Shown piece by piece: positions 15,766 to 25,638 of a DNA stretch of 64,000 nt. The translations under genes were made by a program, and so were the position numbers. Origin of the DNA: a virus; the IMG/VR virus record IMGVR_UViG_3300032287_004484, positions 62,001 to 126,000 of that record. One strand, given 5' to 3'. The notes under the pieces were generated by a model, which was not told where the DNA came from, did no database searches, and worked only from the letters and a program-made list of their open reading frames with translations. How positions within the stretch are numbered: position 1 is the stretch's first letter; every line of letters starts with the position of its first letter.

Positions 15766-18700
15766 TTAATTTTCTTTATAAAATCTTAAATTCATAATAT
15801 TTCCAGTATTATTTTGAAATGTAACATAATTAGTTGCACTTGAAATATAAATATTGAATTTATTAGCTGTTCCAGGATTTTTAGAAATATTTGAACTACT
15901 TGTATCTAATGTAATAATTGGTTCTAAAGTATTATTACTGACTACTTTTAACGCCATTACAACATTTATAGTAGGATCATTTAAATCAAAAATACGATAT
16001 ATTCCAGTTTCTTGTGACCCAAAAACATCATATATATCTTTAGAAAAACCATTATTTAGATTAACATCTATTTTATTATATTGTAAAAATTTAATTTCTT
16101 CTGTGTTTAAAATATCATCTTTTATTTGATTATAAATTGGTGAATTAGAACTTGTTTGAATATTAGTTATATAATTTTTACCGACTAATTGAGAGCAACC
16201 CCAAGGATCCCCATCAAAACCATGCTGATAATATTTTAGTTTATTAGTAGATGAATCAAAAAATAACCAATAAAAATATCCAAATTTACTAATATTAACA
16301 TTACTTCTTAAAGACGTTCTAATATCAAATGGTAAATCAAACGGTATTCCTAAACGATGTAAGTTACCATCTGGATTAAACAGCATAGTATATAATTTAT
16401 TAGTATTTTTTTCATATCCTATAACCGTACTCCATCCTTCAATTAATTTTGAAGATCCTAATAAAATCCAAGAACTTGAACTTAATTGATTTTCAATTTC
16501 ATTATTAGTTCCAGTTATTATACTGTTTGTACTATCAACTAAACATTTATTTATTTTTTTAGTAATAGGATCTATCCAAATATATAGTAAATTATCTCCA
16601 TATTCTATAACTTGTAAATAAATTTGCTGTAAATTACTATTGCTTTCAAAACTTATTTCATTGTCATACCATTTAGAACTTGGAAATACTCTTGATCTTG
16701 AAATAACAAAATTCCTTAATTTAACTTTTAATTCTGAACTTTTATTTTTATGATAATAATAAATTACTGTAAAAGAATCTTTAGAAATAGATACTAAGTG
16801 TGCTGATATTAATAACTTTTCACTTCTAAATATTTTATCATCGTCAATATATTCACTATCTAAATTAAAAGATGGAATAGAATATACTGGATAATTTTTA
16901 ACTATTTGTCCTTTCCAGTTTATTCCACCTATTTTTATAGAATTGTTTAAATATAATCTTTGACGATTAGCAGAATCTGATAAAGAATCTTCTTTTACTG
17001 TTAAGACTCTTTCATATTCAATTTTATCTGTAAAAGATAATGAAATAGTTTTTGAATATAATTTATTAATTGTTCCACTAGAAGATGTAAATGTAGAATA
17101 ATAATCATCTATATCATCACTTTTTATTGTATAAAATCTATTTCCAAGAGATGTTTCATTAAAAGTTGTTTTTGGAACAGTATCAATAATAGCATAATTA
17201 TCTTTATTAAAGAAAACTACATTGTGATAATTTGAAGATCCAGATGAATTATTATAAAATAAAAGTAAAGATTCGTCATATGATGAATTAAATGGTTGTG
17301 GTTCATCTAATAATTTGAATGTTCCAGATGCTGATATAAATGTTCCAGATGCTGACATAGTAAAGAAGGTTGAACCTTCAACTAAAGTGTTATTAAAATT
17401 TACATCATAATAATCTCCTGATCCACTAGAGTTTCCAAAAATAAAATATCTATTATCTAAATTTTTATCTTTAACAAAATTAATACCACTATATGCTCTA
17501 TTAGAATTAATAGGCGATGAAAAATTAATTGAAGATAAATTTGTAAAGTTTAATTCTCCTTGTGAATCAAATAAAGAATTCGATAAATTTAAAGCACCTA
17601 TATTAGTTCCACTGCTTGAAGGATATACTAAATATCCATAATTATCTTTTTTAATAAACGAAACTGTATAATCGTATTCAACTCCACTTAAAGAATTTAT
17701 TGCTGGATTATAAATTTTTGCATTACTTGTATAATTAGTTCCAAATGGTGTACCAAAATCATTAGATGTTAATAAAGGAAGTAAACTTATTCCATGAATA
17801 TTATATTTTTTAGTGTTTGTTTTTAAAACTACTCCGATAACATTAGAGTCTAAATTAACGTCTATGATCTTTCCAAAATTTTTACTATAATTAGCTGATG
17901 GAGAAATTGTTACTTTATTAGGTGATTTTGTGATTGAACCAGTTGATGATATTTTTATAAATTCTACATAAATATTACTAGAATCACTCCATACAATTAA
18001 AAGAACTTTTAATACATCTTTATTAACAAAATACGTATCTAATATTTTTCCATTTGATAAAGATATACCATCTAAAGCAGTATAATAAGAATTTAATTGA
18101 TGTACATCTTTTTTTATTGTAGATACAATACTTATATTATAAGTAGTCACTGTTGTTTGTCTTAATAATAAATAATTATTATTATCAAAAAGGTGACTTT
18201 GAAAAAAATAATTATTTGTATAATTTGATATTTCAAAATTATTATTTTTATTAATGTTTTTAATAAAATTAGGTCTAAAATTATAAACAGAATATTTATA
18301 CGAATTGTCACTATTTATGTAAGTAATAAAAACAGTTGATTGTCCAGCTGATAATAAATTTAAATTGGTGATATTAGTTAATGTATCTTCAAATGAATTA
18401 TATAATTGTCCACCATCATTGTAAAAAGCCTTTAAATTTATTTTTCCATTTTTAGTATATGAAACTATAAAAATATCTTCATTTAGAATACACGTTCCTA
18501 TACTTTCAATTTTCGTTGTTAAACCTTGTTCAACGTAAATTGGAATTGATAGTGATTTAGATGCATTAATAGACGTAGATTGTGGATATTTCCAATTTTT
18601 TTCCCAAGAATCTAAAATAACTAATTTAAGATCATATTTTTCCGCAATACCTTTATCTAAAAATAAAATTGCTATGTCATTATTATCTAATTCAATTAAT

Positions 18701-21700
18701 TTAATTATATTACCAGTAATAGTTATGTGATTAGTTGTTAAAGTTCTATAATCTATTGTTTCATTATCGTCAAAAAACTGTAATTTTCCATCTTGATCAA
18801 ATATTTTTATCTTAGAGCCGTAAATATTAGAATAAGCCACCATAAAAGAATTTGTAGAAAATTTACAAATTGAAGGATAAGTTGATAATGTGTTTTCACT
18901 ATCAATAATTTTAATATCAGTAATTGTTACTTGTTTTAAAGGAGAATAATTGTAAGTAATTAATCCAATTTCCGTAATTGATCTTTGATAAACTATTCCT
19001 ATTCTATTAATTCCTATATCTCCTATTTCAAATATAAAAGGAGAAGCTATTGGAAAGTCTGGATTACCAATTACTGCTGCTGAATTTTCTAAATAATTTC
19101 CACTAGTATCATATAATTTAATTTTTATATAATATTGGTTATTTACCTGAATTACATATCCAACGGCAAAATATTTTTCGTTAAAATTACACGCTCTTAT
19201 TTCTGAACACTCAATATCTTCTACTAATATTTCATTAGCAACTTGAACAAGATCAAGGGCCCCTAAATCTGATGTATCTTCAGATTTAACAAAGTTAATA
19301 ATTTTTATTTTTGGTCTAGATCCATTATAACTTTTAAAAGCAGTAATTGAAGAATTATTTATAAATAAAGTAGATCTTTTTATTTCAGAATCATAATTAC
19401 CTATGATTGGAAATAAATTATCACTTAAACCTAAAGTTGTTCCTTCTGAGTTTTGCGCTCTTAAAAATTCATAAAATTTATATTTTGTTATTTCTGATTT
19501 TAAATATAAAGAATTTTCTTTATATTTAACAGAATCTAAAACTAATGATTTACTTAAATATTTTTCTGATATTATTTTTGTGACACTTTTATTAGAATTT
19601 ATATCATTTAAATCTTTATCTAATAATTTAATGAATTCTCTTTGTCTTAATCTTCTTTTTATATCTAAATTACAATAACTAACATAAGATGCAAATTCAT
19701 AATCCTTTTTTCTTAATAATCCATATAATGCCATATTTTGTTCAAAAGGCATAGGATATAAATAATTCCATCTACTATTTACTAAATAATTTATATCGTA
19801 TAATCCAGTATCAATACTCATTTCTGATTTTTCATTTGGTGTTTCAAAAATTAATTTTTTTCTATAAAAATCAGATACTGAACTAAAAAACCCATCATTA
19901 GTTGGAACGAAAGATTCATCAAAAAAGTTAATTCCTATAAATGGTAATGTATTAGCACTAGCACCTGGACTATAATCTAAGAAATCAAAATCATTAACAA
20001 GAGTTCCTTCTGTAAAATCTTCAGTTGAATTTAAATCTTTTTCTAAAGATAAATTTTCTAATAAAATATTATCATTTCCAATATAAATTGGTTTATCATA
20101 TAAGTGATTGCTAAATTTAACAATATATTTTTCTTCATCAAAAGAAAAATTAGTAAATTCTGGATCTTTATAAACGATATTATACGAATCATTAATATTT
20201 ACTGTTATAGGTCCAGAAAAACCAAAGTTTTCATTGCTTATTAATCCATTTACTTTCCATGCTTTTTCAACTTCATTTTCTTTTTGTAATTTATAATTTA
20301 TATCAGATATTTTATCTTGTAAATTAATCTTTAATTGATCGTTTATATCTGTGTGTTTAATTGAAAAATCAGTGCTATTTCCATCTATAACGTCATATTT
20401 ATTATATGAAACAAAAACTCTTCTAGGTATAGCGTCTGGATGAAATTTAAATACTCCTACATGCACATCTAAGAATACTTCATCTAATTGTTGAGAATTA
20501 GTTGTTATTTGATCTAAAGCTCTTGCTAATATTTGATATTTTACTGGACGAAAATGAGGAGCTTCTGCTCTAGCATTTCTTTGTACATTTATATCTCCAA
20601 ATTCATCTTCTATTAAAATGTTATCTGGATAATTACCTGAAATAGTTCTATAAAATATTTCTATAAATGAAGATGACGAATTGCTTTCTCCTAATAAATC
20701 TTCTGTAACTATATATGGAGTCCCTTGTTGTAATCCGTTTATAGATAAATCATTATAACCTTTTAAACTTAAAAAATACCATTTAGATGATTCTATTTTT
20801 GGTATTTGAGTTAAAATTTCAGTGTCAGGATATAATAAAGAAACTTTAGAATAAATGCTTTGTTCTCCAAAAGATCCATTTATTCCGCTTAAAACTTGAC
20901 TTTTTATTAATTCTGATTCTATAGTATATTGAGAATCACTTATTGCTTGAGGAATATTTTTAAAAATTATAAATTCAGATGTAGTATCTATATCTTTAAA
21001 TAAACCAGATATTGTTAATTCATCTTGTGTAACATTAATTATTTTACCTATTTGTAAATTTCCTTGTCCCTGAGAAATAAGTATAAAATCTTTTCTAGTT
21101 ACTGTCTGTATTCCTATAGTAGTAAAATCATTAATATCATCAGTTCTTATTATTTTTATATATTTAGTATTAATGTCAGGAGTATCTGTAAATGAAACCT
21201 TTAAGTTATCAGTTAATTGATCATAAGATGTTATTTTGTAAGTAATACCTTCTTGTCCAATAGATATTGAATTGTTTTTAATTCCTATGTTAAAAGATAT
21301 AACATCTACAAATTTTAATCCAAAAATATTATTTTGAATTTCATTTAAAATAAAAGGTATATTAGTTAAATTACCTTCGCTAATATCTGTATAATCATGT
21401 GGTATATTAGTTTCACCATAGTTAATTAATTTAGTTTCATTATAATCATATCCAAGAACTGGATCAGTAATTTTACCTTGTCCTTCTTCCCAATCTAATA
21501 ATCTTCCTTTTATATCAACAAGATGAATCTTATCGTTTGTTTTAATTGAAAAATAACTGTTATAGTGATTTATAGGAGCCCTTAAAATATTTTGAATTCC
21601 ACCAGTTATTCCTGCAATTGAGGTTATATTTTCTATTGAATCTACAACTATTGAAGTAGCATTATCACTTGTTTTATAAACTAAAATAGATAAAACACCT

Positions 21701-22776
21701 ACAGTTTTAAGATCAATAAAACCACCTGGTTCTATTTGATTATTAATATTATCTCTATAAAGGGGTATTTTGACATTGATTGTAAAATTAGTTTCATCTA
21801 TTGAACTTATTTCAAATTCACCATCAAATGTTTTATTATCGCTTTTAGATATTTTTAAGAAATTAATTGCACCTGAAACATTACTTATAAAATCATTACT
21901 TATATCACGATTATTTTTTTTAAGTTTTAATTGATGAATTATTCCACTAACGTGTGTAACACTTTCAATTTGATAAATAACATCTAATTGAGTATTAATA
22001 GGAGGAATAAAATTTGATACTTCTATTCCTTTGAAGATTTCCCATCTTGATTTTTTAATGTTATAAGAAATAAGATCTCTTCTATAAATTGGATAAAGAT
22101 CTCCATTTGGTATTTCATCTATTTGTTGTCCAACCTCAAAAGTAGGAACATTCATAAATAATACTAAAGATCCAGAGTTTAATGTATAATTTGTTTTTAA
22201 ATTTTTTGATAATTTTACTGCTGTTCCAGTTATTCCTATTACTTGAGTTCCATCTTCAAATTCTGATCCAAAAATAACAGATCCAACGCCAATAGAATTT
22301 TGAAAACTATTTAAATCGGTTGCTGTACTAACATTAAAAGTATTTCCACCGCTAACTGTGGTTTGTACTGTTGTATAAAAACTTGTTGGTTCTAAGAAAA
22401 TTATTTCATCGTTATATTTTATTTGTCCGCTTTTTATTCCAAAAGATTTAATATAAGTTCCTTCAACTTCATTTAAATCTTTTTTAATGTCAAAAACTTG
22501 AAAATTATCTCCAACTTGATAGAATGATCCATTTGAAATTAATGAATTTATTTTTTGATATTCACTAAATAACTTATTATCGTTATGTATTAAATCAATA
22601 AAAGTCTGATCTAATTTAGATGAATCAACATCATCACCAAATTTAATTAACCTTACAGTTTCGTCAGTATAAACGTTACCTACATCTGAGGAACTAAAAC
22701 TAGCATTAGCAGTAGTTGGAATATCAATAAATGAATTACTTTGTATTGAGAAATATTTTTTTCTTAAAACGCTCAT
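15766..22776 (-). CDS. Giant 2336-aa virion structural protein
   Basis: At 2336 aa this is the longest protein in the window. The N-terminal third is beta-rich and contains a conserved-looking segment at about residues 755-800 (HFRPVKYQILARALDQIT, then VFLDVHVGVFKFHPDAIPRR). The middle, about 1230-1560, has repeated units such as NSFMVAYSNIYGSKIKIFD, EKYFAVGYVI and EDIFIVSYTKNGKINLKAF, each about 45-55 residues, which look like blades of a beta-propeller. Later Gly/Ser-rich segments (SASGTFISASGTF) are direct repeats at DNA level near 17320-17360. The last 80 residues match the C-terminal module of the 392-aa fibre protein. It lies between baseplate wedge genes and the fibre array, so a proximal long tail fibre or baseplate-peripheral hub is the best inference. 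Confidence 0.65.
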   Translation of the reverse strand: MSVLRKKYFSIQSNSFIDIPTTANASFSSSDVGNVYTDETVRLIKFGDDVDSSKLDQTFIDLIHNDNKLFSEYQKINSLISNGSFYQVGDNFQVFDIKKDLNEVEGTYIKSFGIKSGQIKYNDEIIFLEPTSFYTTVQTTVSGGNTFNVSTATDLNSFQNSIGVGSVIFGSEFEDGTQVIGITGTAVKLSKNLKTNYTLNSGSLVLFMNVPTFEVGQQIDEIPNGDLYPIYRRDLISYNIKKSRWEIFKGIEVSNFIPPINTQLDVIYQIESVTHVSGIIHQLKLKKNNRDISNDFISNVSGAINFLKISKSDNKTFDGEFEISSIDETNFTINVKIPLYRDNINNQIEPGGFIDLKTVGVLSILVYKTSDNATSIVVDSIENITSIAGITGGIQNILRAPINHYNSYFSIKTNDKIHLVDIKGRLLDWEEGQGKITDPVLGYDYNETKLINYGETNIPHDYTDISEGNLTNIPFILNEIQNNIFGLKFVDVISFNIGIKNNSISIGQEGITYKITSYDQLTDNLKVSFTDTPDINTKYIKIIRTDDINDFTTIGIQTVTRKDFILISQGQGNLQIGKIINVTQDELTISGLFKDIDTTSEFIIFKNIPQAISDSQYTIESELIKSQVLSGINGSFGEQSIYSKVSLLYPDTEILTQIPKIESSKWYFLSLKGYNDLSINGLQQGTPYIVTEDLLGESNSSSSFIEIFYRTISGNYPDNILIEDEFGDINVQRNARAEAPHFRPVKYQILARALDQITTNSQQLDEVFLDVHVGVFKFHPDAIPRRVFVSYNKYDVIDGNSTDFSIKHTDINDQLKINLQDKISDINYKLQKENEVEKAWKVNGLISNENFGFSGPITVNINDSYNIVYKDPEFTNFSFDEEKYIVKFSNHLYDKPIYIGNDNILLENLSLEKDLNSTEDFTEGTLVNDFDFLDYSPGASANTLPFIGINFFDESFVPTNDGFFSSVSDFYRKKLIFETPNEKSEMSIDTGLYDINYLVNSRWNYLYPMPFEQNMALYGLLRKKDYEFASYVSYCNLDIKRRLRQREFIKLLDKDLNDINSNKSVTKIISEKYLSKSLVLDSVKYKENSLYLKSEITKYKFYEFLRAQNSEGTTLGLSDNLFPIIGNYDSEIKRSTLFINNSSITAFKSYNGSRPKIKIINFVKSEDTSDLGALDLVQVANEILVEDIECSEIRACNFNEKYFAVGYVIQVNNQYYIKIKLYDTSGNYLENSAAVIGNPDFPIASPFIFEIGDIGINRIGIVYQRSITEIGLITYNYSPLKQVTITDIKIIDSENTLSTYPSICKFSTNSFMVAYSNIYGSKIKIFDQDGKLQFFDDNETIDYRTLTTNHITITGNIIKLIELDNNDIAILFLDKGIAEKYDLKLVILDSWEKNWKYPQSTSINASKSLSIPIYVEQGLTTKIESIGTCILNEDIFIVSYTKNGKINLKAFYNDGGQLYNSFEDTLTNITNLNLLSAGQSTVFITYINSDNSYKYSVYNFRPNFIKNINKNNNFEISNYTNNYFFQSHLFDNNNYLLLRQTTVTTYNISIVSTIKKDVHQLNSYYTALDGISLSNGKILDTYFVNKDVLKVLLIVWSDSSNIYVEFIKISSTGSITKSPNKVTISPSANYSKNFGKIIDVNLDSNVIGVVLKTNTKKYNIHGISLLPLLTSNDFGTPFGTNYTSNAKIYNPAINSLSGVEYDYTVSFIKKDNYGYLVYPSSSGTNIGALNLSNSLFDSQGELNFTNLSSINFSSPINSNRAYSGINFVKDKNLDNRYFIFGNSSGSGDYYDVNFNNTLVEGSTFFTMSASGTFISASGTFKLLDEPQPFNSSYDESLLLFYNNSSGSSNYHNVVFFNKDNYAIIDTVPKTTFNETSLGNRFYTIKSDDIDDYYSTFTSSSGTINKLYSKTISLSFTDKIEYERVLTVKEDSLSDSANRQRLYLNNSIKIGGINWKGQIVKNYPVYSIPSFNLDSEYIDDDKIFRSEKLLISAHLVSISKDSFTVIYYYHKNKSSELKVKLRNFVISRSRVFPSSKWYDNEISFESNSNLQQIYLQVIEYGDNLLYIWIDPITKKINKCLVDSTNSIITGTNNEIENQLSSSSWILLGSSKLIEGWSTVIGYEKNTNKLYTMLFNPDGNLHRLGIPFDLPFDIRTSLRSNVNISKFGYFYWLFFDSSTNKLKYYQHGFDGDPWGCSQLVGKNYITNIQTSSNSPIYNQIKDDILNTEEIKFLQYNKIDVNLNNGFSKDIYDVFGSQETGIYRIFDLNDPTINVVMALKVVSNNTLEPIITLDTSSSNISKNPGTANKFNIYISSATNYVTFQNNTGNIMNLRFYKEN

Positions 22777-22820
22777 ATAATTTATTTTTCTATATTTATT
22801 TTATTTTGTTTTTTTTATTT

Positions 22821-24077
22821 TTAAACAATGCTTTTAATTGTCCACGAAATTAAATATGAAAATTGATCACTCTTTGAAAAACCTTTGGGAGAAGTTGTAA
22901 TTCCACTAAAATAAGGAAATCTTATTATTGAAAATAAATCATCTTCTCCATTAAAAAGAAAAGCTTCTGTATAATGAACAGGTAATCCAGAAGAACCATT
23001 TCCTTGAGTTTGACTCATTGTAATGCTAAAAGTTGCTGCGTAATCATCAATAAAGGATCCAGAAGGAGAATCGGAATAATTAGTAGTTAAAACAGGATAA
23101 TAATCAATTCCTCCTGTTAACGGAAATCTTGTATCAATAGTAGTTCCAATACCATTATTATAACCAGTTACTGGTACAATAGAATTAATTATATTAAACG
23201 AACCTATTTTAAATTTAATTAAAACTTTAGTAACACTTCCTATTGCTCCACTACCCAGAGTAAATTTCACAGACCAATATCCAACTGTTTGTGTACCAGT
23301 AGGAGGTGTATAATAAATTTTATGAGTATTAAGATCAGTTGATAAATAAGGACTTGAAATATTATTGACGTTAGTTGCTGATGTACCGCCATTTACAGAT
23401 GATCTTGAATATACATTGTTAAATGTTAAAGTTGCTACAACTGAATTGGATGAATTTAAAAGATCTACTGATAAAGTTTTATGAGATGGCGGTCTTTCTT
23501 GATTATAATTAAGATTTTCACCTAAAAGATTATCGTTTAATATTGTAATTATTGTTGCTCCATTAACCCAATTTACACCATAACTACTTACAAGTATTGC
23601 ATCAGATTCAATGCTACTACCAAAATTACTTCCTTCACGACTTTGAATTGCGCCTATAGAATCACTAGAAGCGTTAGCTGTTCCTGTGGTATATCTACCA
23701 CCAGCAGGAGAAAATTCAGTAGAATTAGTTAAATTATTTCTAAAAGCTCCCTCAGAAATATCATAATAAGAATAAACAAGATCAGTGTTATTATTGCTAT
23801 ATGGGGAATTACCAAATCTCATTCTTGATATTTTGTAATTAGAAGAATTTATTGTACTTCTCCAAGGCGAACTTCCTTGAGCTAATAATCTAATAACTGT
23901 ACTTTTAGATAAATTAGTTATTTCATTATGAAAAGATGATCTATCAACTTCTTTTCCATTATAAAGTTTTATCCAACTAAATTCACCTTTAATTCCGCCT
24001 ATATCTTCTGCAAATTTATCTAAAGGTTCCTTTGCTTTTATAAAATTTTTATTCCATATTTTTTTAAATAAATTCAT
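22821..24077 (-). CDS. Putative baseplate-associated structural protein
   Basis: A 418-aa protein of no recognised family. It begins MNLFKKIWNKNFIKAKEPLD, with a basic amphipathic N-terminal helix, and continues as a beta-rich protein (IRLLAQGSSPWRSTINSSNY, then ISRMRFGNS). A clear TGGAGA Shine-Dalgarno precedes the ATG. It is encoded between the tail protein I-like wedge gene and the giant protein, the position where contractile-tailed phages usually encode the baseplate-to-fibre connectors. No transmembrane or enzymatic motif was seen. Baseplate periphery or fibre attachment is inferred from position only. Confidence 0.55.
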   Translation of the reverse strand: MNLFKKIWNKNFIKAKEPLDKFAEDIGGIKGEFSWIKLYNGKEVDRSSFHNEITNLSKSTVIRLLAQGSSPWRSTINSSNYKISRMRFGNSPYSNNNTDLVYSYYDISEGAFRNNLTNSTEFSPAGGRYTTGTANASSDSIGAIQSREGSNFGSSIESDAILVSSYGVNWVNGATIITILNDNLLGENLNYNQERPPSHKTLSVDLLNSSNSVVATLTFNNVYSRSSVNGGTSATNVNNISSPYLSTDLNTHKIYYTPPTGTQTVGYWSVKFTLGSGAIGSVTKVLIKFKIGSFNIINSIVPVTGYNNGIGTTIDTRFPLTGGIDYYPVLTTNYSDSPSGSFIDDYAATFSITMSQTQGNGSSGLPVHYTEAFLFNGEDDLFSIIRFPYFSGITTSPKGFSKSDQFSYLISWTIKSIV

Positions 24078-24102
24078 TTATTTCTCCATTTTTATTATAT
24101 TA

Positions 24103-25638
24103 TTATTGTGTAGTATAACTTAAATCTTCATTCAACATATCTTTAAAATCATAAAAAATTTGATCATCAAATTTTAACGAAAAATCCCATTTATTACTAA
24201 AAGAAAACTCTTCTCCATAAAATAAAACATCTCCAACATTAAATTCTTCATTGTTTGAAATTAATTCAAATATATTTTCAACTATTGAATTAGTAAAATT
24301 AATATTCTGTGATACTTCTGGAGGAATTATCCCTGATGCATATAAATCTCCAGGTTTTGGAAATTCTTTTAAGTCGCTAACAGATATTGTACCTGTTAGT
24401 TCTCCAATAATATCATTAATTAAATTAGATCCAGTTCCTCCACCAAAATCTAAATTAAAAGATTCTAATATATATTGTATATGTGATGGACGTAAAAAAT
24501 CAAGGTATCTTCTAATAACTAATTTTTTTTCTGGTGAAAAATCTAATGGATTTTCAAAATACTGATCATTATATGAAGAATTAAAAATAACTCTTACATA
24601 ATTACTTTTATTATTTTTAAATACATTTTGATCATAAGAATTAGTTCTTGAAATAAAAGAAATACCGCTTTTGGGTTGATAAGAAATGTTTCCACTAGCA
24701 TCTGTTATTCTAATGTAGTTTCCAAAATTATTATTTTCATCAGAAAAAAGTATATTTCCATTAGTATCTGTCATTCTAACGTAGTTTCCAAAATCGTTAT
24801 AATCGTTAGAAAAAAGTATATTATCTTTTCTAGGATCATCTCTTGGTAAAGGTGGATTATCTAAAAGTGTGCCATCAGTATTATAAGCATAAAAAGTTGA
24901 TAAAGATTCATCATCACTATTTATTTCTATAAGATCACCGTTTTTATCATACCAAAATTCTTGAATAGATGTATTATAACCAAGAGCTCCAAAAAATAAT
25001 TCGTATGCTAACTTAGTTCCTCTAACAGTTAATAAATCAAATATATTACTAATTATTTCTCTAAAAGTTTCATCATTAACATATTCATACTTAGTATTAA
25101 TTTGCGTAAAATCAATTCTTTCAAATCCAACATTTTGTGCTAATAATGAAATAAATTTACTTTTACCTTCTTTAAAAGATGATATCATTTTTAAATCTTC
25201 ATTATAAGCATATAATATATCTAACATTTCCATAAGAGTATCAAAAATACTTTTTACGAATTGGTTTTTAGATAAATTATAAGAGTCTAATCCAGGGATT
25301 AAATAAGTCATGTAATTATCTTTAAAAAAAGATCCATGACAAATAAATTGTTTTGAATAATAAAAAACTTCTCCTTCGTAAATAAAAGACGCTTTTATTA
25401 TTCCACTACCTTCACTTTTAGCAAGAATTTCAATTTTTTCACCATCGTTAGAATTAGGAATTATATAAAAATTATTATCTAATGAAAAAATATTAAGTGA
25501 ATCATTAGGATAATAATTAGTAATATTTACTTCGCCTAAATCACTCGTTTCTGCTATAACTGATAAGTTTATATTTTCATCTTTTAAGTAATTATTGAAA
25601 TCCTTTTGATGTGAAAATTTTATTCTTAAAATTTTCAT
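24103..25638 (-). CDS. Baseplate wedge protein, tail protein I/gp7-like
   Basis: A 511-aa protein. Residues about 115-225 have the features of phage tail protein I family wedge proteins: a helical stretch (FVKSIFDTLMEMLDILYAY) followed by FISLLAQNVGF, then TFREIISNIFDLLTVRGTK and AYELFFGALGY, equivalent to the family's R-G-T-x-x-x-[LI]-x-x-x-[FL] segment. Its neighbour is a gp6/J-like protein, with which protein I-type subunits interact in the baseplate wedge. The stop of the gp6-like gene and this start overlap by four bases. Residues 273-316 carry a 22-residue tandem repeat, unusual for the family. The C-terminus is acidic. Family membership is judged by eye from this motif order and from synteny. 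Confidence 0.6.
   Translation of the reverse strand: MKILRIKFSHQKDFNNYLKDENINLSVIAETSDLGEVNITNYYPNDSLNIFSLDNNFYIIPNSNDGEKIEILAKSEGSGIIKASFIYEGEVFYYSKQFICHGSFFKDNYMTYLIPGLDSYNLSKNQFVKSIFDTLMEMLDILYAYNEDLKMISSFKEGKSKFISLLAQNVGFERIDFTQINTKYEYVNDETFREIISNIFDLLTVRGTKLAYELFFGALGYNTSIQEFWYDKNGDLIEINSDDESLSTFYAYNTDGTLLDNPPLPRDDPRKDNILFSNDYNDFGNYVRMTDTNGNILFSDENNNFGNYIRITDASGNISYQPKSGISFISRTNSYDQNVFKNNKSNYVRVIFNSSYNDQYFENPLDFSPEKKLVIRRYLDFLRPSHIQYILESFNLDFGGGTGSNLINDIIGELTGTISVSDLKEFPKPGDLYASGIIPPEVSQNINFTNSIVENIFELISNNEEFNVGDVLFYGEEFSFSNKWDFSLKFDDQIFYDFKDMLNEDLSYTTQ
24691..24822. repeat. Tandem 66-bp repeat inside the wedge protein gene
   Basis: Two head-to-tail 22-codon units encode NILFSNDYNDFGNYVRMTDT(NG) and NILFSDENNNFGNYIRITDA(SG), with a third truncated start (NISYQ). 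The DNA repeats share long identical runs (for example around TAGTTTCCAAAAT on the plus strand). The unit resembles YD-type or shaft repeats and could change in number by slippage. Confidence 0.75.
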
